Of a DNA stretch of 64,000 bases, positions 54,462-63,530 are shown in pieces. The translations under genes were made by a program, and so were the position numbers. This DNA comes from Desulfuromonadales bacterium (lineage in GTDB: Bacteria > Desulfobacterota > Desulfuromonadia > Desulfuromonadales > BM103), in NCBI GenBank assembly GCA_030145205.1, contig JAQYVZ010000014.1, positions 1 to 64,000 of the forward strand, given 5' to 3'. Within the stretch, counting starts at the first letter, position 1, and every line of letters starts with the position of its first letter. The notes under the pieces are model-generated. The model was not told where the DNA came from and ran no database searches. It saw nothing but the letters and a program-made list of their open reading frames with translations.

Positions 54462-55702
54462 GGCTCCCTCCGGGGCGGCTCCCGCCTGCTCCCAGCGATC
54501 GCCTGCAGTTTGCGAACTTCGCGCAGTTCTGCTGCGGTGAACAGCAGGCGAGGCAGTGGTGCTGTCCCCGCGGTTACGGCCCGGCGGGTCTCGGCGGCGA
54601 TCTCGAAAAATTCCTCCCGGCTGATGTCCCGACCGCCCAGCCCCCCGATAAAGTTGACGAGCAGAGGTTTTGCCGTCGATTGATCGTAAAGCGCGGTTGC
54701 GAGTTCCGTGTACAGAAAGCCGCCTCCCGGCGACAGATTCTGATCGATGACGGCGACCCCCTGCTTGCCAGCCAGTACCCGTTGTAAGGCCATTTTCGGA
54801 AAAGGCCGCAGCAGCCTCGGCCGGACCAGCCCGACCGCCTGGCCTGACGCCCTTAAATGATCGACGGCTTCCCTGGCTTTGGTTGCAAAAGAGCCGAGCA
54901 TGACAAACAGGATATCCGCATCATCACAATGGTAGGTGTCGAGCAGATCATACGATCGGCCGAACTGTTTTCTGAATTCCTGTCCGATCTCCTCGAATAC
55001 CCCGAGAGCATTCATGGCGGCCAGGTAAGCTTGGTACCGAAAATAAGAATAGGGCCCGCCGCCGAGCACGGCCACTGCTTGGCTGGTTGGCGCGCTTGCC
55101 CTGAAGCAGAGGTTGCCGGAATCAAAAGGCGGCAGGAAGCGGTTCACCGCTGCGGCCTCGGGAATTTGCACTGGCTCCCGGGTGAAGGAGAGGTAAAAGC
55201 CGTCCAGGTTGACGATCACGGGCAGCCTCACCCGCCAGTCTTCCGCCAAACGGTAAGCGAGCAGGATGCTGTCGAGAACCTCCTGGCAGGTGGCACAGTG
55301 AATCTGTAGGGCACCACAGTCGCGAGCGGCAAGAATATCGTTGTGGTCTGGTTCGAGGGTAATCGGTGCAGCAAGGCCGCGGGAGACGTTGACCAGGACA
55401 AGGGGAGCCCGCCAACCAGCCACGGTATACAGCATTTCCATGCCGTAGAGCAACCCCTGGCTGGAGGTCGCGGAAAACACCCGTACCCCGGTCGCAGCGG
55501 CAGCCCCGGCAGCCGTCAGCATGGAATGCTCGGATTCAAGGGTCGTCATGCGGCATTCAATTTCGTTCCTGTTGATCCAGCTGGCTACGGTTTCAATGAT
55601 TTCTGTCTGGGGTGTGATCGGAAAAGCCGGTAGATAATCCGCCCGGGCTAATCGCATCCCCCAAGCTGCGGCGCCGTTGCCGGTTAGCAGAGTCCGGGTC
55701 AT
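54458..55702 (-). CDS. 2-oxoacid:ferredoxin oxidoreductase, alpha subunit
   Basis: The 414-residue product is the PorA-type subunit: GNGAAAWGMRLARADYLPAFPITPQTEI at the start, LESEHSMLTAAGAAAATGVRVFSATSSQG, and the C-terminal domain II region GLVRPRLLRPFPK. It holds part of the TPP pocket and the CoA site. I start at ATG 55702 (MTRTLLTG) because AAGGAG lies 7 bases upstream; 26 codons of open frame before it belong to the upstream gene. It overlaps both neighbours by 4 bases, so all three subunits are coupled. Confidence 0.93.
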   Translation of the reverse strand: MTRTLLTGNGAAAWGMRLARADYLPAFPITPQTEIIETVASWINRNEIECRMTTLESEHSMLTAAGAAAATGVRVFSATSSQGLLYGMEMLYTVAGWRAPLVLVNVSRGLAAPITLEPDHNDILAARDCGALQIHCATCQEVLDSILLAYRLAEDWRVRLPVIVNLDGFYLSFTREPVQIPEAAAVNRFLPPFDSGNLCFRASAPTSQAVAVLGGGPYSYFRYQAYLAAMNALGVFEEIGQEFRKQFGRSYDLLDTYHCDDADILFVMLGSFATKAREAVDHLRASGQAVGLVRPRLLRPFPKMALQRVLAGKQGVAVIDQNLSPGGGFLYTELATALYDQSTAKPLLVNFIGGLGGRDISREEFFEIAAETRRAVTAGTAPLPRLLFTAAELREVRKLQAIAGSRREPPRREP

Positions 55703-56640
55703 GTCTGCTCTCCTTCCGGCACTGGTTCCGGATGTGCGTGAATAGCATGGGCCGGGCATTCGACCACACAGACCAGGCACCCTTTGCAGTGGACATAGTC
55801 GATGACAGGAATCCCTTGGTCATCCAGACTGATAACCCCTTCAGGACAGTAGCTGCTGCACAAACCACAGCGCCGGCAGATGTTTTCATCAACCACCGGG
55901 CGCAAGGTGCGCCACAGGCCGGTCGTGACCTGCGTACTGGTTAATGCAGCGTGAATCGTCGGGGCCGAAATGTCAGCGGCTTCGAATGGCAGATCGATCC
56001 AGTCGGGGCTGGCCGGGGTGGTCCCTTGATCTCCTGACCCTGCGATGACCAAACCACTGTCAAGGGCCATCTGATTATAAGCGTCCAGTGCCTGGGTCAG
56101 GTTGGCTTGGACCAGCGAACCTTTCTGCCCGACAAATTCCTCCTCAATGGCGCGCTGCAGATGGTCTCGCGTGATGACACCGGCCAGGCAGGCCGCCGCA
56201 CCCGCACAGGCCGCACTGTCCAGATGCAGTTCCTGGCGGCGTGTTTTGACAGGATGCAGGATGACGACCTTTTCGAGTGGTGTGTAACGTTTTATCCAGT
56301 CCTCTGCCGTCAATTTACTGTGGATCAGGACCACGGTTGTCTTGGTGACCCCTTGTAGCACGCCGGCAGCTGGAATTTCGACCAGAGTTTCATCCGCCAC
56401 CACGACCAGGTCGGGTCGCCTGATAATGCCACGCTCATAGATGCTGTCGTGTGAGGCCCGAACATAGGCAAAGATGGTCGCGCCACGGCGCTCGGCTCCG
56501 TAACGCGGTGCATCCTGGACCTCGTAGCCGGCCAGGAAAAAGGCCTGCCCCAGGATCCGGCTGGCGGTTTTGACACCCTGGCCGCCTCGGCCGTGAAAGC
56601 GGATACGGAACAGGGCGTTGGATCGATGGTGTTTCGGCAT
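55699..56640 (-). CDS. 2-oxoacid:ferredoxin oxidoreductase, fused gamma-delta subunit
   Basis: The 313-residue product joins a PorG domain (residues 9-190: FRIRFHGRGGQGVKTASRILGQAFFLAGYEVQ, with the APRYGAERRGA motif) to a C-terminal two-cluster ferredoxin (CRRCGLCSSYCP and CKGCLVCVVECP). In many species these are separate subunits; here the delta ferredoxin is fused to the C-terminus of gamma with a linker of about 60 residues. I start at ATG 56640; the frame is open 100 codons further in a shadow of the dehydrogenase gene. The site before the ATG is weak. Confidence 0.92.
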   Translation of the reverse strand: MPKHHRSNALFRIRFHGRGGQGVKTASRILGQAFFLAGYEVQDAPRYGAERRGATIFAYVRASHDSIYERGIIRRPDLVVVADETLVEIPAAGVLQGVTKTTVVLIHSKLTAEDWIKRYTPLEKVVILHPVKTRRQELHLDSAACAGAAACLAGVITRDHLQRAIEEEFVGQKGSLVQANLTQALDAYNQMALDSGLVIAGSGDQGTTPASPDWIDLPFEAADISAPTIHAALTSTQVTTGLWRTLRPVVDENICRRCGLCSSYCPEGVISLDDQGIPVIDYVHCKGCLVCVVECPAHAIHAHPEPVPEGEQT

Positions 56641-56689
56641 ACCAGGCTCGCTTGATGACCCCTTGATCGTCAAAAGGCTGTCGTTAGAG

Positions 56690-57802
56690 TCAGAAGATCG
56701 TGAACCGTTTGTACGACATCGCTTTCCCGATGCGGGACAATGCCAAATCCACCGCGGCCTGACGCGGCAGGATCTGTTGGTTCCTGACTTCGGCCAGAAC
56801 CTGTTGCGTATTGCGACGGATTTTCTCCTGGATCGCCTGCATGGCCGCGGCTTCGGACGACCCGTGGTATTCCATGGCGGCGCAGATGACACCACCGGCA
56901 TTGGCGATGAAGTCGGGAATACAGAGGATGCTTCGGGCATGTAGCTTTTTTTCTGCGGCCGGGGTGACCGGGATATTGGCCCCCTCTACGACCAACCGGG
57001 TGCGCAGCCGGGCGACATTCTCCTCGTTAATAACGTCGGGACGGGCTGCCGGTATCCAGATTTCGCATTCCAGGTCGAGCAGCGCATCGCCGTCGTATCG
57101 CTCTGCGCCAGGATACTCAGTCACGCTCTTGCCCGCTCGCTTGAGGTCAAGCAAGGTTTGCAGGTTCAACCCGAGGGGGTCATAGATGCATCCCTGCGAG
57201 TCAGCCACCCCAACCAGGGAAGCCCCTTTGGCTGTCAGGAAGGATGCGGCATGTTTGCCCACCGCACCAAATCCCTGGACCACCAGACGTGCACCGGCCA
57301 GTTCGAAATCACAGCTCTCCAAGGCGACTTCAGTAGCGTTACAGAGGCCCCAGCCGGTTGCACCAATCTCATCCAGAGGGATGCCACCGATTTCAGCGGG
57401 CAACCCGACCACCCGATTGACTTCGTCCTTGATCCACGCCATGCACTGTTCGTCAGTTCCCATGTCGGGGGCGAGGATGTATTCCTTGATATCCCGAAGG
57501 GCCTGGGCCAGCCCCCGGATCAGGACTTCCTTTTCCCCGAGGGGCATCTTGGGGTCGCCATATACAACCGCCTTGCCGCCACCATGTGCCAACCCGGCGG
57601 CTGCATTCTTCAGGGTCATGGCCCGTGCCAGACGGACGCATTCCTCGGTGCTGACATCCGGCGCCATCCGAATGCCGCCGATCGAGGGGCCTGCCGCCAC
57701 GTTGTCAATAACTAACACCGCTTTCAGCGAAATCGTGGGCTCATACACGTGGACGATCTTGGCCGGTCCAAGTTCGTCGGCAAACTTGAACATGCTGTCC
57801 AT
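56690..57802 (-). CDS. Glu/Leu/Phe/Val dehydrogenase family protein
   Basis: The 370-residue product has the amino-acid dehydrogenase signature GLAHGGGKAVVYGDPK with the catalytic Lys77, APDMGTDEQCMAW, and a Rossmann motif VVQGFGAVGKHAA near residue 180. It lacks the FDPKGK stretch of the large glutamate dehydrogenase at 2366-3715. Its length is close to that of leucine, valine or phenylalanine dehydrogenases. It would deaminate an amino acid to its 2-oxoacid with NAD(P)+, feeding the oxidoreductase encoded after it. A very strong AAGGAGG site fixes the start at 57802. It is the first gene of the operon. Confidence 0.88.
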   Translation of the reverse strand: MDSMFKFADELGPAKIVHVYEPTISLKAVLVIDNVAAGPSIGGIRMAPDVSTEECVRLARAMTLKNAAAGLAHGGGKAVVYGDPKMPLGEKEVLIRGLAQALRDIKEYILAPDMGTDEQCMAWIKDEVNRVVGLPAEIGGIPLDEIGATGWGLCNATEVALESCDFELAGARLVVQGFGAVGKHAASFLTAKGASLVGVADSQGCIYDPLGLNLQTLLDLKRAGKSVTEYPGAERYDGDALLDLECEIWIPAARPDVINEENVARLRTRLVVEGANIPVTPAAEKKLHARSILCIPDFIANAGGVICAAMEYHGSSEAAAMQAIQEKIRRNTQQVLAEVRNQQILPRQAAVDLALSRIGKAMSYKRFTIF

Positions 57803-58270
57803 AGGAAGTTCCTCCTTCCCGGTGCCCGTTCGAAAAAATGAGCTTTCTTTCATCCTATCAGCTGCTCGACAATCTTCAAGATAGGATGCTCTCTTCCTGC
57901 CTGTCAGCAACATCCGGGAAGGCGACCTCAAGGCTTTCTGGTCAATAATTCAAAATAAACGTTGTATTCCTCCATAAAGTCTGTATGATGCCCGCCGACT
58001 GTACAAAGGCGACGGCAGATCTGTTTATCCACTGATCACCCCCAGCCGTTGTCCCATCACTCTCTGACCCCTTCTCTGTATCAGGTTCTTTGCCGAATCC
58101 GTGGCAGCCATCAGGTTGGCGAGGATGCACATTCTCAGTCCTGTTGTGCGCGGTCGATTTGTGTCTGCGAGGCATCCGTTTGTCTTGGCGGCCGGCACGC
58201 TACCTGATCTGTTTGCGGATTTTATCCGGCAAGCCACCTGTCGCTGTGCGTGACAGGGGAAGGAAACGTT
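57803..58270. other. long divergent regulatory gap
   Basis: About 470 bases between the dehydrogenase and DEAD-box genes, which are divergent. It must hold both promoters. I see no strong consensus pair. A 42-codon frame on the plus strand (ATG 58125 to TGA 58251-58253) ends 17 bases before the helicase start and might be an upstream reading frame. Confidence 0.5.
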
Positions 58271-59593
58271 TTGTCTTTTCAAGAATTACAACTGGCCGCA
58301 CCGTTGCTGCGCGCCATTGATGCCTGTGGTTACACGACCCCCACTCCGGTTCAGGCCGGTTCAATCCCCGAGGTTCTTGCTGGCCGCGACCTGATCGCCT
58401 CGGCTCAAACGGGAACCGGTAAAACGGCGGCGTTCATGCTGCCCGTACTGCATAAACTGTTAGACTTCAAAAAGAACCCGAAGGGAGCGCCGCGCGTGTT
58501 GGTGCTGACGCCCACCCGCGAGCTGGCCGCCCAGGTGACCGAGGCGACCCGCACCTATGGCAAGTTCATGCGGGTGAGCAGCACGGTGATCCTCGGTGGG
58601 ATGTCTTATCAACCGCAATTTCGTGACCTGAGTCGGCCAATTGACCTTGTGGTTGGTACGCCAGGCCGCCTGATCGATCACCTTGAGCGGGGCAGCCTCG
58701 ATCTGTCGCGGCTGGAAGTGCTGATTCTCGACGAAGCGGACCGCATGCTGGACATGGGTTTCAAGGAGGATGTCGAACGGATCACAGCGAAGGCCCCTGC
58801 CGAACGGCAAACCCTGCTGTTTACCGCGACCATGGATAAGACCATGACCCAGCTCGCAGGTCGTCTGTTGAATGATCCGGTGCGGGTCGAAATTGCCGGT
58901 CGCAAGGTGACGCTCGATCAGATTGCCCAGCGGCTGTATGTTGCGGACAACCTCGGTCACAAGAATCGTCTACTGAAGCGCCTGCTGGAGACGGAGGAGA
59001 TCAACCAGGCCATTGTTTTTGCCGCCACCAAGCGCGCCTCTGATGACCTGGCCAGGGATCTTGCCTCACAAGGCCACCAGGCGGCGGCCCTGCATGGCGA
59101 CATGAGCCAGGCGATGCGCAACCGGACCTTGCAGAACCTGCGGCGTGGCAGAATTCGCGTCCTGGTCGCCACGGATGTTGCTGCTCGCGGCATTGACGTG
59201 GCCGGTATCAGCCACGTCATCAACTTTGATTTGCCCCAATCGGCTGAAGATTACGTCCACCGCATCGGTCGGACCGGTCGGGCCGGAGCGAGTGGTACGG
59301 CGATCTCATTTGTCAGCGGGACGGATGCCCTGCGTCTGCGGCAGATTGAAAATTATATCCATCAGACCTTGCCGCAAGAGCTGGTCCCCGGCCTGGAGCC
59401 GACCCGTCCCCTACAGTCTCAACATAAGAAACCCGCTAATGCTCGCAACAACAAGCGCCATGGCAGCGCGGCAAAGGGACGTTACCAGGGGAACAAGAAG
59501 AGCAGCGCAAACGGTGGCAAAGAGCCTGTCGTTGAATATCGCAGCCGTAAGGCCGGGCGCCGGAAGCCGTCGTCTAAATCGCTGAGCCGCTGA
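58271..59593 (+). CDS. DEAD-box ATP-dependent RNA helicase
   Basis: The 440-residue product contains the full set of DEAD-box motifs: Q motif with TPTPVQAGSIPEVL, AQTGTGKTAAF, PTRELAAQV, VGTPGRLIDHL, DEADRMLDMG, ATDVAARGIDV and HRIGRTGRAG. A lysine- and arginine-rich tail of about 70 residues follows, which should bind RNA. It is RhlE-like. The start is a TTG at 58271, judged from AAGGA at 6 bases and the family N-terminus LSFQELQLAAPLLRAI; a GTG at 58250 is the alternative. Such helicases act in ribosome assembly or cold adaptation. Confidence 0.92.
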   Translation: MSFQELQLAAPLLRAIDACGYTTPTPVQAGSIPEVLAGRDLIASAQTGTGKTAAFMLPVLHKLLDFKKNPKGAPRVLVLTPTRELAAQVTEATRTYGKFMRVSSTVILGGMSYQPQFRDLSRPIDLVVGTPGRLIDHLERGSLDLSRLEVLILDEADRMLDMGFKEDVERITAKAPAERQTLLFTATMDKTMTQLAGRLLNDPVRVEIAGRKVTLDQIAQRLYVADNLGHKNRLLKRLLETEEINQAIVFAATKRASDDLARDLASQGHQAAALHGDMSQAMRNRTLQNLRRGRIRVLVATDVAARGIDVAGISHVINFDLPQSAEDYVHRIGRTGRAGASGTAISFVSGTDALRLRQIENYIHQTLPQELVPGLEPTRPLQSQHKKPANARNNKRHGSAAKGRYQGNKKSSANGGKEPVVEYRSRKAGRRKPSSKSLSR

Positions 59594-59712
59594 GGGGGAT
59601 GTTGCCGCCAACCTGCGGGCATGGCGGTGATTGACATGCTTGGCGATGCTCGCTACCCTGCGAGCAACGGACTGCTGCCATCGCATGGTCAACGTCCCGT
59701 TGAGGAGGACGT

Positions 59713-60543
59713 ATGTTGGAGATTGGTCGAAAAAATAAGCTCAGGGTCGAACGGATTGATGCCGACGGCGCCTGGTTGATCGTTGAGACGGAACGCGCTC
59801 TGCTGGAGACGCGGGAAGTCCCTGAAAGCCTGGCTGTCGGTGACGAGATCACGGTTTTTGTGTACAACGATCTGGCCGGTCAGGCAGTGGCGACCCTGCG
59901 GGAGCCGCTGGCGGAGGTCGGCGAATGTGCCCTGATGAAAGTGTGCCAGGTCAATCGGCATGGCGCCTTTCTCGACTGGGGTCTGTTTAAAGATCTGTTG
60001 GTACCCCCCAAAGAGCAGCCCGAACCGATGAGGCCGGGGCGGCGCTATGTGGTCAAGGTCCGCCTCGATCGTCAGGGCCGGCCGCTCGGGACGGCCCGCA
60101 TTGATCAGTCGCTGGTCAATGTGGACGTTGATCTGAAGGAAGGGCAGCAAGTCGACCTGCTGGTTTGGCGGTTTACGCCGATGGGCGCCAGGGTTGTGGT
60201 CAATCAGCGCTATGATGGATTGCTCTATCGTGACGAAGTTGGCGACCGCTTGAATTATGGCGACCAACTGACCGGTTACGTCAAAAAGGTGCGTGGCGAC
60301 GGTAAAATCGACCTGACTTTGCGCCGCGGCGGGGTTGCTGAAATCGATGATGCGAGCGCGAAAGTTTTAGACGCCATCGAGGCCCAAGGTGGATTTTTAC
60401 CTCTGCACGACGGCAGCTCGCCTGAAGAAATCCGCAAGACGCTCGACATGAGCAAGAAAATGTTCAAAAAGGCGATCGGTGGGCTTTACAAGGCCGGAAC
60501 TATCGAGCTGACGGACAAGGGCGTGCGACTGAAGAAAGACTAA
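59713..60543 (+). CDS. cvfB: CvfB-like S1 RNA-binding protein
   Basis: The 276-residue product contains three S1-like folds and a C-terminal winged helix (SPEEIRKTLDMSKKMFKKAIGGLYKAG). This is the order of CvfB/YitL, an RNA-binding regulator. The middle fold (VCQVNRHGAFLDWGLFKDLLVPPKEQ) is diagnostic. GAGGAGG precedes the ATG. It follows the helicase gene on the same strand by 119 bases; a joint role in RNA metabolism is plausible. Its stop overlaps the end of the convergent kinase gene by 4 bases. Confidence 0.9.
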   Translation: MLEIGRKNKLRVERIDADGAWLIVETERALLETREVPESLAVGDEITVFVYNDLAGQAVATLREPLAEVGECALMKVCQVNRHGAFLDWGLFKDLLVPPKEQPEPMRPGRRYVVKVRLDRQGRPLGTARIDQSLVNVDVDLKEGQQVDLLVWRFTPMGARVVVNQRYDGLLYRDEVGDRLNYGDQLTGYVKKVRGDGKIDLTLRRGGVAEIDDASAKVLDAIEAQGGFLPLHDGSSPEEIRKTLDMSKKMFKKAIGGLYKAGTIELTDKGVRLKKD

Positions 60544-62327
60544 AGGTCCCCGGGTTTGGGCTGATTGAATGGAATGGCGAAGCTGACGGTTGTGCCGACT
60601 CCCGGTTCACTTTCGGCCCAGATGTGACCATGATGGGCCTTGATGATCGATTTGCTGATGAAGAGGCCGATACCCGTGCCAGGTGGTGCGGTGTTTGAAC
60701 TGTCGGCACGATAAAATTTTTCGAACATGCCACTCACCTGCCTGGGGGTCATGCCGATCCCGGTATCCGTGACTCCGACTTGGCATCGCCCATCCCCTTG
60801 CTGAACAGAGACCTGAATTTTGCTGCCACCCGGAGAATATTTGACGGCATTGCTCAGAATGTTTTCCAGAACCTGACTGACGCGGGGTTTGTCTGCGGCG
60901 ATGACGACAGAGGCTTCAGAAAGGTTGTAGGTAAACTGGTGCGAGGGCGTCCTGTCGTGGAAACTGTTAACAACCTCTGCCACCGCTTCATTGACATCGC
61001 AGGGCTCGAGGTTGAGCCTGATGTCTCGGCCGGCCTCGACACGTGACAGATCGAGCAGTTCGGAGACCATGTGGGAAAGGTATTCGGCTTTGTCGATGAT
61101 CAGGTGTTGAGCCTCCTCCCGCTGCTTCCCTTTGATTAGATGATCATTTATCAGTTCCGAGTATCCGAGAATGGTCGCAAGCGGTGTCTGGAATTCGTGT
61201 GCCATGGTTGAGACGAACTCACTCTTCAGCCGGTCCGCTTCACGTTGTTGGGTGATATCCTGGATAACGCCGATAATTCCAGCAGGTTTGTCATCCGCGC
61301 TCTCAAAGAGGGTTTTGTGACAGAGATATGTTTGCAGTCTCTCTTCATCGACCTGAAAAGTAAATTCGTAGGACACAACCCCCCCGCCTCGAATTAATTC
61401 GTCATCCTTTGAAATATGCAGTCGCGCTGCGTCCAGTGGGTGCATGTCATCAGGCTGCTTCCCGATGACCTCTTCGATGGGAAGTCCAATGAACCGGGCA
61501 TAAGCACGGTTGCATCCGAGCATCCGTTTCTGGAGGTCCTTGTAGAACACCGGGCTGGGGATGTTGTCGAGCAGTACCTCAAGAAAATTTCTTTGAGAGG
61601 CCAACCTGTTCTCGACATCTTTCAGGTTCTTGACCAATTCATTGAAGGCTTCACCCAGTAAGCCGATTTCATCACGTTGGGCAATCTCGACCCGCAAATC
61701 CCTGTCCCCCTGCTTGAGGGCCTCGACAGCATGTTGCAGTGATGCAATCGGCCGGGTGATGGTGCGCGAAACCGGAATGGCAATCAACATGGCGATGATG
61801 GTCAGCCCCAGCAGGAACAGAAGGGCCTGGTTTGTTACCTGGGTGATGGCCTGTTGCACCGGTTCTCCGGAAATTCCGAGATGAAGGTATCCCCCGCGTC
61901 TGTCAAGAATGGGGAGAAGGATATCGTAGGTTGTCTGGCCCTGTAATGTGAGGGCTTTGATGGAGGACTCCTGTCTCGGTGTGAGAGTGTGGACCTCCAG
62001 AAGATTGACCGGAAAACTTTCGCCGAAGGAGTGTGCCAGAACCAGTTTGCCGGAGGGACTGGTGATGAAGATGTAGCTGATATCGGTTTCCGTCTGTTGC
62101 GCATTCTCCACCATGAGCTTGAGATGGATGAGATCACGCTGGATCACGGCGTCAGCACTGACTTCGGCCAGGTGTTTGGCGATTGAGGTGCCCCGTTTGA
62201 GGACCTCCTCAGTGAGATGCGATGTCACTCGCGTTTTGACATAAGTCCCCGTGATGATACTGAAGCTGGCGATGAGCAGCAGCGTCAGACTGAGGATTTT
62301 TGTCCGGAGCGACAGGTTGAGCGTCAT
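60540..62327 (-). CDS. membrane histidine kinase with HAMP and PAS domains
   Basis: The 595-residue product has membrane helices at residues 10-30 and 168-188 around a periplasmic sensor domain of about 135 residues. HAMP (190-243), PAS (245-365), a HisKA domain with His377 (FVSTMAHEFQTPL) and an ATPase domain (NILSNAVKYSPGG, DTGIGM, GTGIGLFISKSII) follow. The H box has HEFQTP rather than HELRTP. It is 6 bases downstream of the PhnD-like gene, so that lipoprotein may be its ligand sensor. No response regulator gene is adjacent within the window. Confidence 0.92.
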   Translation of the reverse strand: MTLNLSLRTKILSLTLLLIASFSIITGTYVKTRVTSHLTEEVLKRGTSIAKHLAEVSADAVIQRDLIHLKLMVENAQQTETDISYIFITSPSGKLVLAHSFGESFPVNLLEVHTLTPRQESSIKALTLQGQTTYDILLPILDRRGGYLHLGISGEPVQQAITQVTNQALLFLLGLTIIAMLIAIPVSRTITRPIASLQHAVEALKQGDRDLRVEIAQRDEIGLLGEAFNELVKNLKDVENRLASQRNFLEVLLDNIPSPVFYKDLQKRMLGCNRAYARFIGLPIEEVIGKQPDDMHPLDAARLHISKDDELIRGGGVVSYEFTFQVDEERLQTYLCHKTLFESADDKPAGIIGVIQDITQQREADRLKSEFVSTMAHEFQTPLATILGYSELINDHLIKGKQREEAQHLIIDKAEYLSHMVSELLDLSRVEAGRDIRLNLEPCDVNEAVAEVVNSFHDRTPSHQFTYNLSEASVVIAADKPRVSQVLENILSNAVKYSPGGSKIQVSVQQGDGRCQVGVTDTGIGMTPRQVSGMFEKFYRADSSNTAPPGTGIGLFISKSIIKAHHGHIWAESEPGVGTTVSFAIPFNQPKPGDL

Positions 62328-62333
62328 AATTGC

Positions 62334-63326
62334 TTACTCTTTGCCTGGAATGATGGAGGCGTTTTTGCGCATCTGGCGTACGGATTCGTAGTCCGCATCA
62401 TTGCCTTCAACAAAACGCTTGAGCATCATCCCCTTTAGAATCTCAGCTCCTTGCGGGTTTTCGTGCATCTGCAGAAATTCTTGTTGCAGGCGTTCGCGCA
62501 GCTTTGGTGGTAGATCGGGCCTGATCACGACGGGCGGAATGCCGAACGGGTCTGACCGGGCGATGATTTTGGTTTTGGATGTTACCTCAGGACGGGTTTG
62601 AGCCAGGTAGTCATAGATCAGGCTATCGATTGCGGCGCCATCGACGAGGTCTTCAATGATCGCATCCAGGGAACGGTCGTGGGCATAGGTGTAAATTGTT
62701 TCACTGAAAAAAGTCTCCGGATCCTCATTCATGAGCCGGATTTGATGGTCGGGGCACAATTTGCCTGTATTTGACATAGGGTCGGTGTACGCAAATCGCT
62801 TGCCTTTCAGGTCGGCCATGCTGGTGGCCTCACTGTTGGCTGGCACGACCAGGTAAGAGTAGTAGACTTTTTCACCGGAGGGGGCGACCGGGACGACCAG
62901 AAGCTTCAAGCCGAACTGATCATGACCGTTGACATATGAGCCGCTGCAGACGAAGGCAATGTCCAGCTCACCTTTTTTTAACAACGAGTTGAATTCCTGA
63001 TAAGAACCTTTGTCGATAACGTGGATGGGGAGGCCCAGTTGGTCTTCGAGGTACCCCACCAGGCGGCGGTAGTAGGTGACACCCTCTTTCGGGGTTATCA
63101 TTGCACCTAACCCGAAATGGATGAACTCTTCGACGGATTCCTTGGCTTGCAGCTCTGCTGTGGGGACGCGCTGAGTCATGTCAACGGGGGTTGCCTCGGG
63201 TGGGTTGTCACACGCACCAAGCAGGCTGGTCAGGCACAGCAGAAGCCCCGGTATGATGTGACGCAGGCGTTTGAAGGCAGGGACAGGCAGAAACCACGAC
63301 TTGGTCGTGAAAAGGGTCTGAGTCAT
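62334..63326 (-). CDS. PhnD-like phosphate/phosphonate-type binding lipoprotein
   Basis: The 330-residue product has a lipoprotein signal (lipobox LLGAC) and a type II periplasmic binding fold of the PhnD family. Marks are FGLGAMITPKEGVTYYRRLVGYLEDQLG, LKKGELDIAFVCSGSYV and LKGKRFAYTDPMSNTG. No transporter genes follow; instead a histidine kinase gene starts 6 bases after it. Pairs of this kind often sense rather than import. GGAGGAG before ATG 63326 decides the start; a TTG 5 codons earlier overlaps that site. Confidence 0.9.
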   Translation of the reverse strand: MTQTLFTTKSWFLPVPAFKRLRHIIPGLLLCLTSLLGACDNPPEATPVDMTQRVPTAELQAKESVEEFIHFGLGAMITPKEGVTYYRRLVGYLEDQLGLPIHVIDKGSYQEFNSLLKKGELDIAFVCSGSYVNGHDQFGLKLLVVPVAPSGEKVYYSYLVVPANSEATSMADLKGKRFAYTDPMSNTGKLCPDHQIRLMNEDPETFFSETIYTYAHDRSLDAIIEDLVDGAAIDSLIYDYLAQTRPEVTSKTKIIARSDPFGIPPVVIRPDLPPKLRERLQQEFLQMHENPQGAEILKGMMLKRFVEGNDADYESVRQMRKNASIIPGKE

Positions 63327-63421
63327 ACCTTCTCCTCCCAAAAGAAGTTGACGACTCAGGCATTATACATACATTTCAGTGAGATCCAAAATTTGCGACT
63401 TTGGCTCTTTGGCCACAAGCC

Positions 63422-63452
63422 AAAAAGCCTGCGAAAAATTCGCAGGCTTTTT
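63422..63452. terminator. perfect bidirectional terminator
   Basis: AAAAAGCCTGCGAA pairs with its exact complement TTCGCAGGCTTTTT over 14 bp around a 3-base loop. It ends the kinase transcript that enters from the right edge and isolates the PhnD-kinase pair. Confidence 0.92.
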
Positions 63453-63530
63453 ATGGATAGATGGTCAGCAATGTGTCCTTTTAGCAGATCTGGTGAATCA
63501 CGAGAGAGGGCTAAGGTGAGGGGGGAAGCC

